Below the pieces are notes generated by a model, which did not search any database, was not told the origin of the DNA, and was given only the letters and a program-made list of their open reading frames with translations. Of a stretch of 64,000 bases of DNA, positions 1 through 8,846 are shown in pieces. Made by a program: the position numbers and the translations under genes. The stretch's first letter is position 1. Each line of letters begins with the position of its first letter. Source of the DNA: Mycobacterium sp. Root265. GTDB lineage: Bacteria > Actinomycetota > Actinomycetes > Mycobacteriales > Mycobacteriaceae. The stretch lies in contig NZ_LMJA01000001.1 of assembly GCF_001428895.1 (NCBI RefSeq), forward strand, positions 249,150 through 313,149. The letters run 5' to 3'.

Positions 1-331
1 GTCGTCTGGTCTGTTGCTGCGGTTCGGCCTGCACGCGGACCGCTTCCTGCACGGCCGTCACGGTGAACGGCGTCGATTCGATGTAGTTCCACACCTCTTG
101 CCTGCTCATGAGCCCAAAGCGGATCTGCAGGTCGGGGTAGCTCAGGGCGAAGCGGTCGGCGACCCGGCGCAGCTCCTCCGCATCGGGATAGCTGCTCTCC
201 TTGATCCGCCGGTAGTAGGTGCTGCTGGAGATGTCGAGCGCGTCATAGATGTCCTTGGCTTCGACTTCTCCGTCCAGGAGGTAGTCGAGCAGGGCTTTCA
301 GCTGTCTGCCGTTCTCATCAGTACGTGGCAC
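1..331 (-). CDS. Helix-turn-helix DNA-binding protein, 3' end cut by the window edge
   Basis: Leftward gene whose first 110 or so codons are visible; the C-terminus lies off the left edge. The N-terminal 70 residues are helical and contain a stretch with helix-turn-helix character (DIYDALDISSSTYYRRIK), so it is probably a small transcriptional regulator acting in the cytoplasm. The GTG at 331 is the only usable start, because an in-frame TAA lies 16 nt upstream. A -10-like TATTGT (343-338) is 6 nt before this GTG, which suggests a leaderless transcript. It is divergent from the gene at 466, and a palindrome lies between them, so regulation of that pair is plausible. The specific family was not recognised. 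Confidence 0.7.
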   Translation of the reverse strand, partial: MPRTDENGRQLKALLDYLLDGEVEAKDIYDALDISSSTYYRRIKESSYPDAEELRRVADRFALSYPDLQIRFGLMSRQEVWNYIESTPFTVTAVQEAVRVQAEPQQQTRR

Positions 332-427
332 CCGCTCACAATAGCGTTATCCCGGCTTTGGGGGCTAGCAACCGATCAGCGGACATCAACGCCTTAATTG
401 ACAGGGGTGTCAGACTTTCGGGAGTGA

Positions 428-445
428 TGTCCCAATTTTGGGACA
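428..445. promoter_or_regulatory. Palindromic operator between divergent genes
   Basis: Perfect inverted repeat with 8-nt arms, TGTCCCAA and TTGGGACA, separated by TT. It covers the expected -35 position of a leaderless promoter for the gene at 466 (-10-like TATTCT at 453-458, exactly 7 nt before the ATG). A second, shorter dyad TGACA-N4-TGTCA lies at 399-412. The position fits a repressor site; binding by the HTH protein encoded at 331 is inference. Confidence 0.6.
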
Positions 446-465
446 CTCATTGTATTCTCAGCTAC

Positions 466-1116
466 ATGGTTGCTCCGCTATTCCAGGACCGGGTCTACGT
501 CGACGACTTCGCGGCGTCGGGCTTCGAGCTCGTCATCGGGCATGCGCACGACATCGCCACCTCCCTGACGCTGGCCGACTACGACGTCGACGGTGTTCCC
601 GCCGAGTCCGACCTGCAGCGGGTGTCCGTGCCGCTGCCTGCGGTACTCAGCGCCGAACTCGACGGCGCCGCCGCCCACCTGGGCGTCCTCAACGGCAAGC
701 TGCTGCTGGCCGCGCTCGGCCGGGCCGTTGCGCGCACCATCGGCAGTGGTGTCGTCGCGGTCGACGTCGACACCCACATCATCGCTCTGGACTGCGTCAT
801 GCCGTCCGATTTGGATGCCACCCAGCTGCTCGCGCACGTGTGCTCGGCCCTGGCTGGTTCCACCGTCCGGCGCCCCGGTCAGACACTGGCCGAGCTGGCC
901 TTCCGCTGCGCAGGCCCGGTCTCGTCCGAGGAGCCGCTGGAAGGGCACGCACTGGAACTGCGGGCCTACCGCAGCGACGGCGTGGTGCAGCTGGACCTGT
1001 GGTTCGATGCTCGCCGGTTCGAGGCCTACACCATCGAGGAACTGGCCGAACAGTTCCCGCAGGCGCTGATCGAGATCACCTCCGAAGCGATCCCCGGATT
1101 CACCGACGCCGCCTGA
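466..1116 (+). CDS. Small stand-alone protein resembling the C-terminal half of a condensation/acyltransferase domain
   Basis: 216 aa, no signal peptide or membrane segment. The last 40 residues (LDLWFDARRFEAYTIEELAEQF followed by a helix) look like the end of condensation (C) domains of peptide synthetases and related PapA-type acyltransferases, where an aromatic-Asp-x-x-Arg/Lys-Phe strand is followed by a helix. The middle (residues 60-130) would correspond to the bridging part of that fold. The HHxxxDG catalytic motif is absent, so the protein is not expected to be a complete enzyme. ATG 466 was chosen because TATTCT (453-458) is 7 nt upstream; an in-frame upstream extension would read through the operator. 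It lies upstream of the ileS T-box leader. The function is unknown. Confidence 0.6.
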   Translation: MVAPLFQDRVYVDDFAASGFELVIGHAHDIATSLTLADYDVDGVPAESDLQRVSVPLPAVLSAELDGAAAHLGVLNGKLLLAALGRAVARTIGSGVVAVDVDTHIIALDCVMPSDLDATQLLAHVCSALAGSTVRRPGQTLAELAFRCAGPVSSEEPLEGHALELRAYRSDGVVQLDLWFDARRFEAYTIEELAEQFPQALIEITSEAIPGFTDAA

Positions 1117-1133
1117 CCGTTAGACTGCTACGC

Positions 1134-1345
1134 ACAGGCTTTGATCCGGCCATCACCGGGGAGCCTCCGGAAGAACGGCGTCTCGGCGCTCAGTAGAACC
1201 GGACGGCCGGGCTCGTCATCGCCCAATCGAGCGGCGCACCACGCTGATGTCGGCGCGGTACGCAAGCGGGGTGGTACCGCGGGCTCGCGCACCTGTCGCG
1301 ACGTTCGTCCCCGTGCCTGAATCTCTGGGCACAGGAGACAACGCA
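1134..1345 (+). promoter_or_regulatory. T-box riboswitch (tRNA-Ile sensing) upstream of ileS
   Basis: The leader between a -10-like TAGACT (1122-1127) and the ileS start carries the conserved T-box core GGGTGGTACCGCG at 1268-1281. It also has a short stem I region near 1150-1180 in which an ATC isoleucine codon (1152-1154) is the candidate specifier. Instead of a terminator there is an anti-Shine-Dalgarno candidate CCTGT (1292-1296) that can pair with ACAGG (1331-1335), which overlaps the ileS ribosome-binding site AGGAGA (1333-1338). This matches the translational, short-stem-I T-box class described for actinobacterial ileS. Uncharged tRNA-Ile would free the ribosome-binding site. Confidence 0.9.
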
Positions 1346-4300
1346 GTGACCCCACCTCCCGAGCCGGCCGCTTACCGCAAGCCCGCCGCCGGAGCACCTG
1401 ACTTCCCGGCGCTGGAATCCGAGGTCCTCGACTATTGGGGCGCCGACGACACGTTCCGCGCGAGCATCGCGCGCCGTGACGGCGCACCCGAATACGTCTT
1501 CTATGACGGCCCGCCGTTCGCGAACGGGCTGCCGCACTACGGGCATCTGCTCACCGGCTACGTCAAGGACATCGTTCCCCGTTACCGCACCATGCGCGGC
1601 TACAAGGTGGAACGCCGATTCGGCTGGGACACTCACGGTCTGCCCGCCGAACTCGAGGTGCAGCGCCAGCTCGGGATCACCGACAAGGCTCAGATCGAAG
1701 AGCTCGGCATCGAGAAGTTCAACGATGCCTGCCGTGCCTCGGTGATGAAGTACGCCGGCGAATGGCGTGCCTACGTGACTCGTCAGGCACGCTGGGTCGA
1801 CTTCGAAAACGACTACAAGACACTGGATCTGGACTTCATGGAGTCCACCATCGGGGCCTTCAAGCAGCTCTGGGACAAGGGGCTGGCCTATGAGGGCAAC
1901 CGGGTGCTGCCGTACTGCTGGAACGACGAGACGCCGCTGTCCAATCACGAGCTGCGGATGGACGATGACGTCTACCAGAGCCGCCAGGACCCCGCACTCA
2001 CGGTGGGATTCAAGGCGACCGACGGTCCGGTGGCCGGCAGTTACCTGCTGATCTGGACCACGACACCGTGGACGCTGCCCTCCAACCAGGCCGTCGCGGT
2101 CAACCCCGCGGTCTCCTATGTCACCGTGGAGGGTCCGGACGGACACCGGTTCGTGCTGGCCGAGGCACGGCTGGGTGCCTACGCACGCGAACTCGGCGAG
2201 GAACCCGTCGTCGTCGCGTCCCATCTCGGTGAGCAGCTGCTGGGTACGCACTACCTCCCGCCGTTCCCGTATTTTCCGGATGCGGTCAACTCGTTCCAGG
2301 TGCTCGGGGCGGACTTCGTCAGCACCGAGGACGGCACCGGGATCGTGCACATGGCGCCGGCCTACGGCGAGGACGACAAGGCGACCGCCGATACCGCCGA
2401 CATCGTCGCCGTCACGCCGGTGGACTCCAAGGGCCGGTTCGACGCGACGGTGCCCGATTACGCCGGTCAGCAGGTGTTCGACGCGAACACCCAGATCATC
2501 CGTGATCTCAAGAGCGGCACCGGCCCGGCGGCGGTCAACGCCCCGGTATTGCTGCGCCACGAGACCTATGAGCATTCCTATCCGCACTGCTGGCGCTGCC
2601 GTAACCCGCTGATCTACCGGGCGGTGTCGTCCTGGTTCGTGAAGGTCAGCCAATTCCGGGACCGCATGGTCGAACTGAACCAGCAGATCACCTGGTACCC
2701 CGAACATGTGAAGGATGGCCAGTTCGGCAAGTGGCTGTCGAACGCCCGTGACTGGTCCATCTCACGAAACCGGTACTGGGGCACCCCGATCCCGGTGTGG
2801 GTCTCCGATGACCCGGCCTACCCGCGTACCGATGTGTACGGCAGCCTGGACGAACTGGAGCGCGATTTCGGGGTCCGTCCCGACAACCTGCACCGGCCGT
2901 TCATTGATGAGCTGACGCGGCCGAATCCCGATGATCCGACCGGTAACTCGACCATGCGGCGCATCGAGGACGTGCTCGACGTGTGGTTCGACTCCGGGTC
3001 GATGCCCTACGCGCAGGTGCACTATCCGTTCGAGAACCAGAAGTGGTTCGACGGCGTGACCGGTGACGGCGGGGCAGAGGCACACTTCCCCGGCGATTTC
3101 ATCGTCGAGTACATCGGCCAGACCCGCGGTTGGTTCTACACGATGCACGTGCTGGCCACCGCGCTGTTCGACAAGCCGGCGTTCAAAACCTGCGTGGCAC
3201 ACGGCATCGTGCTCGGCAACGATGGCCAGAAGATGAGCAAGTCGCTGCGCAACTACCCGGATGTGTCCGAGGTGTTCGACCGTGACGGGTCCGATGCGAT
3301 GCGGTGGTTCCTGATGGCCTCGCCGATCCTGCGCGGCGGCAACCTGATCGTCACCGAACAGGGCATCCGCGAGGGTGTGCGGCAGGTGCAGCTCCCGTTC
3401 TGGAACGCCTACACCTTCCTGACCCTGTACGCGCCTCAGAAGGGCACCTGGCGTACCGATTCCCAGCACGTGCTGGACCGCTACATCCTGGCCAAGCTGG
3501 CCGCGTTGCGCGATGATCTGACCCTCTCACTGGACACCTGCGACATCTCCGGAGCGTGCGATCAGCTGCGTCAGTTCACCGAGGCGTTGACGAACTGGTA
3601 TGTGCGGCGGTCGCGTTCGCGTTTCTGGGAGGAGGACCGCGATGCCATCGACACTCTGCACACGGTGCTCGAGGTGACCGGCAGGCTGGCCGCGCCGCTG
3701 CTGCCGCTGGTCTCGGAGGTCATCTGGCGGGGTGTGACGGGGGAGCGTTCGGTGCACCTGACCGACTGGCCCGATGCTGCCGATCTGCCCGCCGATCCGG
3801 AACTGGTGGCCGCGATGGATCAGGTGCGCGAGGTCTGCTCGACGGGATCGTCGCTGCGTAAGGCAAAGAAGCTCCGGGTGCGCCTGCCGCTGCCGAAACT
3901 GACGGTGGCGGTGGACAACCCGGAGAGTTTGCGGCCCTTCGTCGATCTGATCGCCGACGAGCTGAACGTCAAGGCGGTCGAACTGTCCGACGATGTGGAC
4001 AGCTACGGCCGGTTCGAACTGGCCGTGAATGCCCGGGTCGCGGGCCCGCGCATCGGAAAAGATGTGCAGGCCGCGATCAAGGCGGTCAAGGCCGGCGAGG
4101 GTGTGGTCAACGCTGACGGCACCCTGACCGCGGGGCCCGCGACGCTGCTGCCCGCCGAGTACACCTCCAAATTGGTGGCCGCCGACCCGGAATGGACGGC
4201 CGCGCTGGCCGACGGCGCCGGTCTGGTGGTGCTCGACGGGGAGGTGACCGCCGAGCTCGAGGCAGAGGGCTGGGCCAAGGACCGCATCCGGGAACTGCAG

Positions 4301-4501
4301 GAGCTGCGCAAGACCACCGGGCTGGAGGTGTCCGACCGGATCAGCGTGGTCATCGATGTTCCGGCGGAGAAGCTGGCGTGGGCGCAGACCCACGCCGGCC
4401 TGATCTCCGGCGAGGTGCTGGCCACGTCATTCGAGTTCGGCAGCGCGGCGGACGGTTCGGACATCGGTGACGGCGTGCGGGTGACGATCGCCAAGGCCTG
4501 A
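1346..4501 (+). CDS. ileS: Isoleucyl-tRNA synthetase
   Basis: 1051 aa cytoplasmic class I aminoacyl-tRNA synthetase that charges tRNA-Ile. The HIGH-type motif is HYGH at residues 64-67 and the KMSKS loop is at 629-633. Between them lies the editing (CP1) domain with the sequence [14 protein letters not shown] cysteine pair (CWRCRNP) follows near residue 415. The C-terminal part contains the anticodon-binding helices and an extra tail typical of the long eukaryote-like, mupirocin-tolerant IleS type found in mycobacteria. GTG 1346 was chosen because AGGAGA lies 7 nt upstream and this is the position controlled by the T-box; upstream in-frame codons fall inside the riboswitch. It is convergent with the FkbM gene, sharing a hairpin. 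Confidence 0.97.
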   Translation: MTPPPEPAAYRKPAAGAPDFPALESEVLDYWGADDTFRASIARRDGAPEYVFYDGPPFANGLPHYGHLLTGYVKDIVPRYRTMRGYKVERRFGWDTHGLPAELEVQRQLGITDKAQIEELGIEKFNDACRASVMKYAGEWRAYVTRQARWVDFENDYKTLDLDFMESTIGAFKQLWDKGLAYEGNRVLPYCWNDETPLSNHELRMDDDVYQSRQDPALTVGFKATDGPVAGSYLLIWTTTPWTLPSNQAVAVNPAVSYVTVEGPDGHRFVLAEARLGAYARELGEEPVVVASHLGEQLLGTHYLPPFPYFPDAVNSFQVLGADFVSTEDGTGIVHMAPAYGEDDKATADTADIVAVTPVDSKGRFDATVPDYAGQQVFDANTQIIRDLKSGTGPAAVNAPVLLRHETYEHSYPHCWRCRNPLIYRAVSSWFVKVSQFRDRMVELNQQITWYPEHVKDGQFGKWLSNARDWSISRNRYWGTPIPVWVSDDPAYPRTDVYGSLDELERDFGVRPDNLHRPFIDELTRPNPDDPTGNSTMRRIEDVLDVWFDSGSMPYAQVHYPFENQKWFDGVTGDGGAEAHFPGDFIVEYIGQTRGWFYTMHVLATALFDKPAFKTCVAHGIVLGNDGQKMSKSLRNYPDVSEVFDRDGSDAMRWFLMASPILRGGNLIVTEQGIREGVRQVQLPFWNAYTFLTLYAPQKGTWRTDSQHVLDRYILAKLAALRDDLTLSLDTCDISGACDQLRQFTEALTNWYVRRSRSRFWEEDRDAIDTLHTVLEVTGRLAAPLLPLVSEVIWRGVTGERSVHLTDWPDAADLPADPELVAAMDQVREVCSTGSSLRKAKKLRVRLPLPKLTVAVDNPESLRPFVDLIADELNVKAVELSDDVDSYGRFELAVNARVAGPRIGKDVQAAIKAVKAGEGVVNADGTLTAGPATLLPAEYTSKLVAADPEWTAALADGAGLVVLDGEVTAELEAEGWAKDRIRELQELRKTTGLEVSDRISVVIDVPAEKLAWAQTHAGLISGEVLATSFEFGSAADGSDIGDGVRVTIAKA

Positions 4502-4515
4502 AACAGATTCAGGCC
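4495..4515. terminator. Bidirectional hairpin between convergent ileS and fkbM-family gene
   Basis: Perfect 8-bp stem GGCCTGAA / TTCAGGCC with a 5-nt loop. It overlaps the stop codons of both convergent genes (ileS TGA 4499-4501 and the leftward TGA 4511-4509). There is no strong T-run, which is common for mycobacterial terminators. Confidence 0.6.
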
Positions 4516-5423
4516 GGCAGCGAGGTCATTCCTCCGCGCCGTGTGAGCAACAGGTCGCGCCGTTTACGCGGCGGCGTGTCCAGGCGCGTCGGGCAGTTCT
4601 CACGCCACCGCAGGTACCACCCGTTGCTGTATCGGTTGTCGACGGACCAAGCCGTGAATCCGGCGTTTTGCAGGCGCTCGAACACGGCGCGGAACCGGGC
4701 GGGGTCGTCCTCGGGGTTCGCCTCGATGATGACGTCCATATCGTCGGGATAGTCATCGAGGTGATCGAGAAGGTCGGAAAGGATCTCGGGCTCAGCACCT
4801 TCGACGTCCATCTTGATCAAACGAACTCGGGATATCTCGTCGGCAGTGAGCACATCCCCGAGCGGGGCCGAGGTGACGGTGGCGCAGCGCGTGCCCTGCC
4901 GGGTGGCCAACGTCGTGGTGGCGCCGACGTTGCTGCGCCCGAACTCGTATAGGTCCAAGGTGCCCGACCGGTCGGAGACCGCGACATTCGCGGTCCGTAT
5001 CGACTTGGAGAGGCGCGGATTTCGGCTCAGGTTGCGCTGCAGAGCACCGTAGGTCCGTGGTGACGCTTCAAGTGCGATGACCGTGCCGTGTTCACCGACG
5101 CGGTCGGCCGCCAACAACGAGTCGTAGCCGACGTTGGCGCCCACATCCACGAACACCTGGCCCGGCTCGAGATTCTCCTCGATCAGTTTCGACACTCCGG
5201 GTTCCCACACCTTGAACAACAAGATCATTCGTTGGATGGTGTCGGCCGGGTCGCAGCGAAGCGTCGCACCGAAATAGGTGACGCCATCCTGCTCCGGCGC
5301 CCATCTGCCCAGCGCGGCGCAGTACCAATCGAGCAGGCCACCGCCGATGACCCCTGGCAATCGCAGCTTTCGCAGTGCTCTGACCACTCGTGCGTGTTTG
5401 TGCTGACCGTCCAATGCCCCCAT
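4509..5423 (-). CDS. FkbM-family methyltransferase
   Basis: 304 aa SAM-dependent methyltransferase. The SAM-binding motif I is VFVDVGANVGY near residue 90, motif II is the acidic VIALEAS about 25 residues on, and the FkbM-typical LIKMDVEGAEPEIL is near residue 203. FkbM enzymes O-methylate sugars or polyketide hydroxyls, and in mycobacteria several methylate glycolipid sugars, but the substrate cannot be read here. The arginine-rich C-terminus may lie at the membrane surface. ATG 5423 is the first plausible start. A perfect inverted repeat (5486-5501) and AT-rich DNA lie upstream, pointing to an independent regulated promoter. It is a lone gene between ileS and the S4 gene and is not obviously in an operon. 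Confidence 0.85.
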   Translation of the reverse strand: MGALDGQHKHARVVRALRKLRLPGVIGGGLLDWYCAALGRWAPEQDGVTYFGATLRCDPADTIQRMILLFKVWEPGVSKLIEENLEPGQVFVDVGANVGYDSLLAADRVGEHGTVIALEASPRTYGALQRNLSRNPRLSKSIRTANVAVSDRSGTLDLYEFGRSNVGATTTLATRQGTRCATVTSAPLGDVLTADEISRVRLIKMDVEGAEPEILSDLLDHLDDYPDDMDVIIEANPEDDPARFRAVFERLQNAGFTAWSVDNRYSNGWYLRWRENCPTRLDTPPRKRRDLLLTRRGGMTSLPA

Positions 5424-5485
5424 GCCTGCAGCGTAGTCAGTGGCCTCGTCGAATCACCGGAAACTGGAAAACCCTACAGCACAAT

Positions 5486-5501
5486 CAATTTGGCGAAATT
5501 G
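5486..5501. promoter_or_regulatory. Inverted repeat in the fkbM-family promoter region
   Basis: CAATTT-GGCG-AAATTG, a perfect 6-bp inverted repeat inside an AT-rich island. On the minus strand it covers the expected -35 position of a TAGGGT -10-like box (5476-5471), so it could be an operator for the methyltransferase gene. Confidence 0.35.
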
Positions 5502-5586
5502 AACGTGACGCCAGAACGCGTTTCTGGCGAACCTGGACAGTAGGGTGTCAGCAGTCCCCGCGACGGTCGTGCGCTGGCGTGCTGTG

Positions 5587-5829
5587 TCAGCGCGGCCCGT
5601 CGCCGGTGGGTTCAGCAAACTCGGACACCACCCGCGCGGACTGTCCGGCGATGGACACCTCGTCGCCCGGGTGCAGCTGGCGTCCGCGGCGCAGGTCGAC
5701 ATCGCCGTTGACGCTGACCTGCCCGTCGGCGATCACCGCCTTGGCGTCGGCGCCGGAATCGATCAGTCCGGCGAGCTTGAGGAACTGCCCGAGCCGGATC
5801 GATTCGTCGCGAATGGGCACGTCATCCAT
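5587..5829 (-). CDS. S4-domain RNA-binding protein (YbcJ-like)
   Basis: 80 aa. Almost the whole protein is one S4 fold: IRLGQFLKLAGLIDSGADAKAVIADGQVSVNGDVDLRRGRQ, then the GDEV turn. Small S4 proteins of this type bind structured RNA, probably rRNA or tRNA, in the cytoplasm; the exact target is unknown. ATG 5829 was chosen because a -10-like TACTCT (5842-5837) lies exactly 7 nt upstream, giving a leaderless message; GTG 5847 would add six residues but sits upstream of that box. It is divergent from the DNA polymerase IV gene, whose own leaderless promoter starts 20 nt away. Confidence 0.85.
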   Translation of the reverse strand: MDDVPIRDESIRLGQFLKLAGLIDSGADAKAVIADGQVSVNGDVDLRRGRQLHPGDEVSIAGQSARVVSEFAEPTGDGPR

Positions 5830-5861
5830 GTCGGTCAGAGTAGCCACCTAACATTTCCCGG

Positions 5862-7220
5862 GTGGAGCGCTGGGTGCTACATCTGGACATGGACGCGTTC
5901 TTCGCGTCCGTGGAACAGTTGACCCGCCCGACGCTGCGCGGCAGGCCGGTGCTGGTCGGCGGTCTCGGGGGCCGCGGCGTGGTGGCCGGGGCCAGTTATG
6001 AGGCCCGGGTCTTCGGTGCCCGCTCGGCGATGCCGATGCACCAGGCCAGGCGGATGGTGGGCGCCGCCGCGGTGGTGCTGCCACCGCGCGGGGTGGTCTA
6101 CGGCGCGGCCAGTGGGCGGGTGTTCGAGACGATCCGCACCGTGGTCCCGGTGCTGGAACAGCTTTCCTTCGACGAGGCGTTCGGCGAACCCGCCGAGATC
6201 GCGGGATCGACCACCGCTGAGGTAGTGGATTTCTGTGAAGCGCTGCGCGCAAAGGTTTTTGCCGAGACGGGACTGGTGTCCTCGGTCGGGGCCGGATCCG
6301 GTAAGCAGGTCGCCAAGATCGCCTCCGGGTTGGCCAAACCGGACGGTGTCCGGGTGATCGGCCGCGAAGAGGAGCGCGAGGTGCTGGCCGGATTACCGGT
6401 ACGCGCGCTGTGGGGGATCGGGCCGGTCGCTGAGGACAAGCTGCGCCGACTCGGCATCGAGACCATCGGGGCGCTCGCGGAACTGACCGACAACGAGGTC
6501 GCCGATGTGCTCGGCGCAACCATCGGGCCGGCGCTGCACCGGCTGGCGCGCGGTATCGACGACCGGCCGGTCGCCGAACGGGCCGACGCCAAACAGATCA
6601 GCGCCGAGTCCACGTTCGCCGAAGACCTGCGCACCCTGGACCAGTTGCGCGACGCCGCCGGGTCGATCGGGGAGCACGCGCACCGACGGTTGCTCAAGGA
6701 CGGGCGGGGCGCCCGGACGGTGACGGTGAAGCTGAAGCGATCGGACATGAGCACCCTGACGCGTTCGGCGACCTTGCCCTACGCCTCCACCGATGTGGCC
6801 CTGCTCATCTCCACCGCACGGCGGTTGCTGCTCGATCCCATCGAGATCGGCCCGATTCGTCTTGTCGGGGTGGGCTTTTCGGGCCTGTCCGATGTGCAGC
6901 AGGAATCGCTGTTCCCGGATCTGGATCAGGGTGCCGAGGATGGTCCGATCGCCGGGTCCGAGGGTCCGGCCCCCGCGCCGGTGGCGGCCGGTCCCACTCC
7001 GTGGCGCATCGGCGACGACGTGATGCATCCCGAGCACGGACACGGCTGGGTGCAGGGCGCCGGGCACGGTGTGATGACGATCCGCTTCGAGACCCGGGCG
7101 TCCGGGCCCGGCATCGCGCGCACCTTCCGCGCCGACCTTCCCGAGATCAGCCGCGCCAATCCGATCGACAGTCTGGACTGGCGGGAGTACCTGGACGCGC
7201 TCTACCGAAGCGACGAGTAG
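5862..7220 (+). CDS. dinB: DNA polymerase IV (Y-family translesion polymerase, DinX/DinB1 type)
   Basis: 452 aa error-prone polymerase for lesion bypass. The catalytic carboxylates are in LDMDAFF (D9 and D11) and LSFDEAF (D104, E105). The thumb helix-hairpin-helix ([17 protein letters not shown]) and little-finger domain follow. A beta-clamp binding motif QESLF is at 347-351. After it comes an extra domain of about 70 residues (380-452, starting [17 protein letters not shown]) that looks like a small beta-rich module and is not part of the core polymerase. A TAACAT box (5849-5854) 7 nt before GTG 5862 indicates a leaderless transcript. It corresponds to mycobacterial DinX (Rv1537 type) by neighbourhood. 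Confidence 0.95.
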   Translation: MERWVLHLDMDAFFASVEQLTRPTLRGRPVLVGGLGGRGVVAGASYEARVFGARSAMPMHQARRMVGAAAVVLPPRGVVYGAASGRVFETIRTVVPVLEQLSFDEAFGEPAEIAGSTTAEVVDFCEALRAKVFAETGLVSSVGAGSGKQVAKIASGLAKPDGVRVIGREEEREVLAGLPVRALWGIGPVAEDKLRRLGIETIGALAELTDNEVADVLGATIGPALHRLARGIDDRPVAERADAKQISAESTFAEDLRTLDQLRDAAGSIGEHAHRRLLKDGRGARTVTVKLKRSDMSTLTRSATLPYASTDVALLISTARRLLLDPIEIGPIRLVGVGFSGLSDVQQESLFPDLDQGAEDGPIAGSEGPAPAPVAAGPTPWRIGDDVMHPEHGHGWVQGAGHGVMTIRFETRASGPGIARTFRADLPEISRANPIDSLDWREYLDALYRSDE

Positions 7221-7234
7221 CCGGCTACCCGTCA
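7213..7234. terminator. Possible terminator between convergent dinB and ansA
   Basis: Imperfect palindrome centred on CCGG (GACG-A-GTAG CCGG CTAC-C-CGTC) spanning the dinB stop codon and reaching the ansA stop. It would form a short GC-rich hairpin with one mismatch and a 4-nt loop. There is no T-run. Confidence 0.35.
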
Positions 7235-8161
7235 GCCCCACTCGGCGACGACGTCGGCGACCGGGGAGCCCGCGGCCAGCGCGGCCATCAGCAGCACCCG
7301 GGCCTGCGCGGGGCGCAGCGTCGGCACCACCACCGCACCGGCGTCCACGAGTGCGCGGCCCGGACCGTAGGCCGGGCGCACCCGCCCGCCGGGCACCCGG
7401 GTGGATACCGCGACGGTGACCCCGGCCGCGCAGGCGCGCCGGACTCCGTCGATGACGGCGTCCCCGGCGTTGCCCGATCCGAGGGCTTCGAGCACGAGAC
7501 CGCGTGCGCCGGCAGCCACACAGGCGTCGAGTGCGACGGCATCGGCCCCGGGGTAGGCGGCGACGATGTCGACCCGCGGCGCTCCCGCGGCGCTGAGTGC
7601 ACCGAGGTTCGGCCGGCGCGGCGCCGTGTCGAATCGGACCTCCCCGTGCTGTACCGATCCCACCGCGGATCCGGCGAATCCTCGCAGGTCGTCGGTGGCA
7701 ACTTTATGCAGGCCCAGCGGCTCCCAGATGGTGCCGGCGAAGCTCAGCAGCACACCGGCGTCACGGGCCTCGGTGCTGCCGGCCACCGCGAGCGCGTCGC
7801 GCAGATTGCCCGGGCCGTCCGCATCGGGGGCGTCTGCGCTGCGCTGCGCCCCGGTGAGCACCACCGGCACCGTGCCGGCACAGGTGAGCTGCAGCCACAG
7901 CGCAGTTTCCTCCATGGTGTCGGTGCCGTGGGTGACCACGATGCCGGTTGCGCCGCCGGCGGCGGCGGAGGCGATGGCGACGCCCATCCGGTCCCATTCG
8001 GCCGGGCCGAGCGCGGAGCTGTCCACGGTCATCAGCTCGATGACGGAGACATCCAGACCGCTGGTGAGGTCGGCCCCGCTGCGGGTGGGCCGGGCCACGC
8101 CATCGGCTCCGGAACTGGTGGCGATGGTGCCGCCGGTGCTGATCACGACGAGGCGATGCAT
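7232..8161 (-). CDS. ansA: L-asparaginase
   Basis: 309 aa type I asparaginase hydrolysing L-asparagine to aspartate and ammonia. Both diagnostic threonine motifs are present: STGGTIA at residues 8-14 and [13 protein letters not shown] at about 78-90, which contribute the nucleophilic Thr and the Thr-Lys-Asp triad. There is no signal peptide, so it acts in the cytoplasm in nitrogen assimilation or acid resistance. ATG 8161 is 7 nt downstream of AACAAT (8174-8169), compatible with a leaderless start. It is convergent with dinB and divergent from lspA, as in other mycobacteria. Confidence 0.95.
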   Translation of the reverse strand: MHRLVVISTGGTIATSSGADGVARPTRSGADLTSGLDVSVIELMTVDSSALGPAEWDRMGVAIASAAAGGATGIVVTHGTDTMEETALWLQLTCAGTVPVVLTGAQRSADAPDADGPGNLRDALAVAGSTEARDAGVLLSFAGTIWEPLGLHKVATDDLRGFAGSAVGSVQHGEVRFDTAPRRPNLGALSAAGAPRVDIVAAYPGADAVALDACVAAGARGLVLEALGSGNAGDAVIDGVRRACAAGVTVAVSTRVPGGRVRPAYGPGRALVDAGAVVVPTLRPAQARVLLMAALAAGSPVADVVAEWG

Positions 8162-8228
8162 GCCCGCAATTGTTCACCCACCCGGGCGGCTGCGCGGGGA
8201 CCGCTCGAATGTTTGGGATGATGGGCGG

Positions 8229-8846
8229 GTGACTGAGGAATCAACAGGCTCGGCCGAGCCGGTGGCCGCGGACCAAGAAGCGCAACCGCAGCCCCGTAAG
8301 CGCCTGCGCCTGCTGCTGTCGATCGCCGGTGTGGTGCTGGCGCTCGACATCGTCACCAAGGTGCTGGCGGTGCGCCTGCTGGTGCCCGGTCAGCCGGTGT
8401 CGATCATCGGCGACACCGTGACCTGGACATTGGTGCGCAACTCCGGTGCGGCCTTCTCGATGGCCACCGGCTACACCTGGGTGCTGACCCTGATCGCCAC
8501 CGGCGTGGTGTTCGGCATCATCTGGATGGGACGCCGGCTGGTGTCGCCGTGGTGGGCGCTGGGGTTGGGCATGATTCTGGGCGGCGCCCTCGGAAATCTG
8601 GTCGACCGGTTCTTCCGGTCACCCGGACCGTTGCGCGGCCACGTGGTGGACTTTTTGTCGGTCGGCTGGTGGCCGGTGTTCAACGTCGCCGACCCGGCCG
8701 TCGTCGGCGGCGCCATCCTGCTGGTGGTGCTCTCGTTGTTCGGTTTCGACTTCGACACCGCCGGCCGGCGCAGGCCCGAGGCCGAGCCCGCGACGCCACC
8801 GCCGGCGAAGCCGGGCGCCGATGAGCAACCGGACGCGTCCACCTGA
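8229..8846 (+). CDS. lspA: Prolipoprotein signal peptidase II
   Basis: 205 aa inner-membrane aspartyl protease that cleaves signal peptides of lipidated prolipoproteins. It has four membrane helices. The conserved motifs are VRNSGAAFS near residue 70, [11 protein letters not shown] and FNVADPAVV, the last two carrying the catalytic aspartates. A hydrophilic 30-residue N-terminal and a proline/alanine-rich C-terminal extension are typical for mycobacteria. GTG 8229 was chosen because GATGAT (8217-8222) lies 6 nt upstream and longer versions overlap ansA. Its stop overlaps the ATG of the pseudouridine synthase by one base, so the two are co-transcribed. Confidence 0.96.
   Translation: MTEESTGSAEPVAADQEAQPQPRKRLRLLLSIAGVVLALDIVTKVLAVRLLVPGQPVSIIGDTVTWTLVRNSGAAFSMATGYTWVLTLIATGVVFGIIWMGRRLVSPWWALGLGMILGGALGNLVDRFFRSPGPLRGHVVDFLSVGWWPVFNVADPAVVGGAILLVVLSLFGFDFDTAGRRRPEAEPATPPPAKPGADEQPDAST

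Noticed and set aside
1190-2707. 505-codon minus-strand open frame over the T-box and ileS
   Set aside because: It overlaps the T-box leader and the ileS catalytic domain; no homology-like motif.
5454-5702. 82-codon minus-strand frame between fkbM and the S4 gene
   Set aside because: It overlaps the S4 gene's 3' part and the fkbM promoter region, and the sequence looks random.
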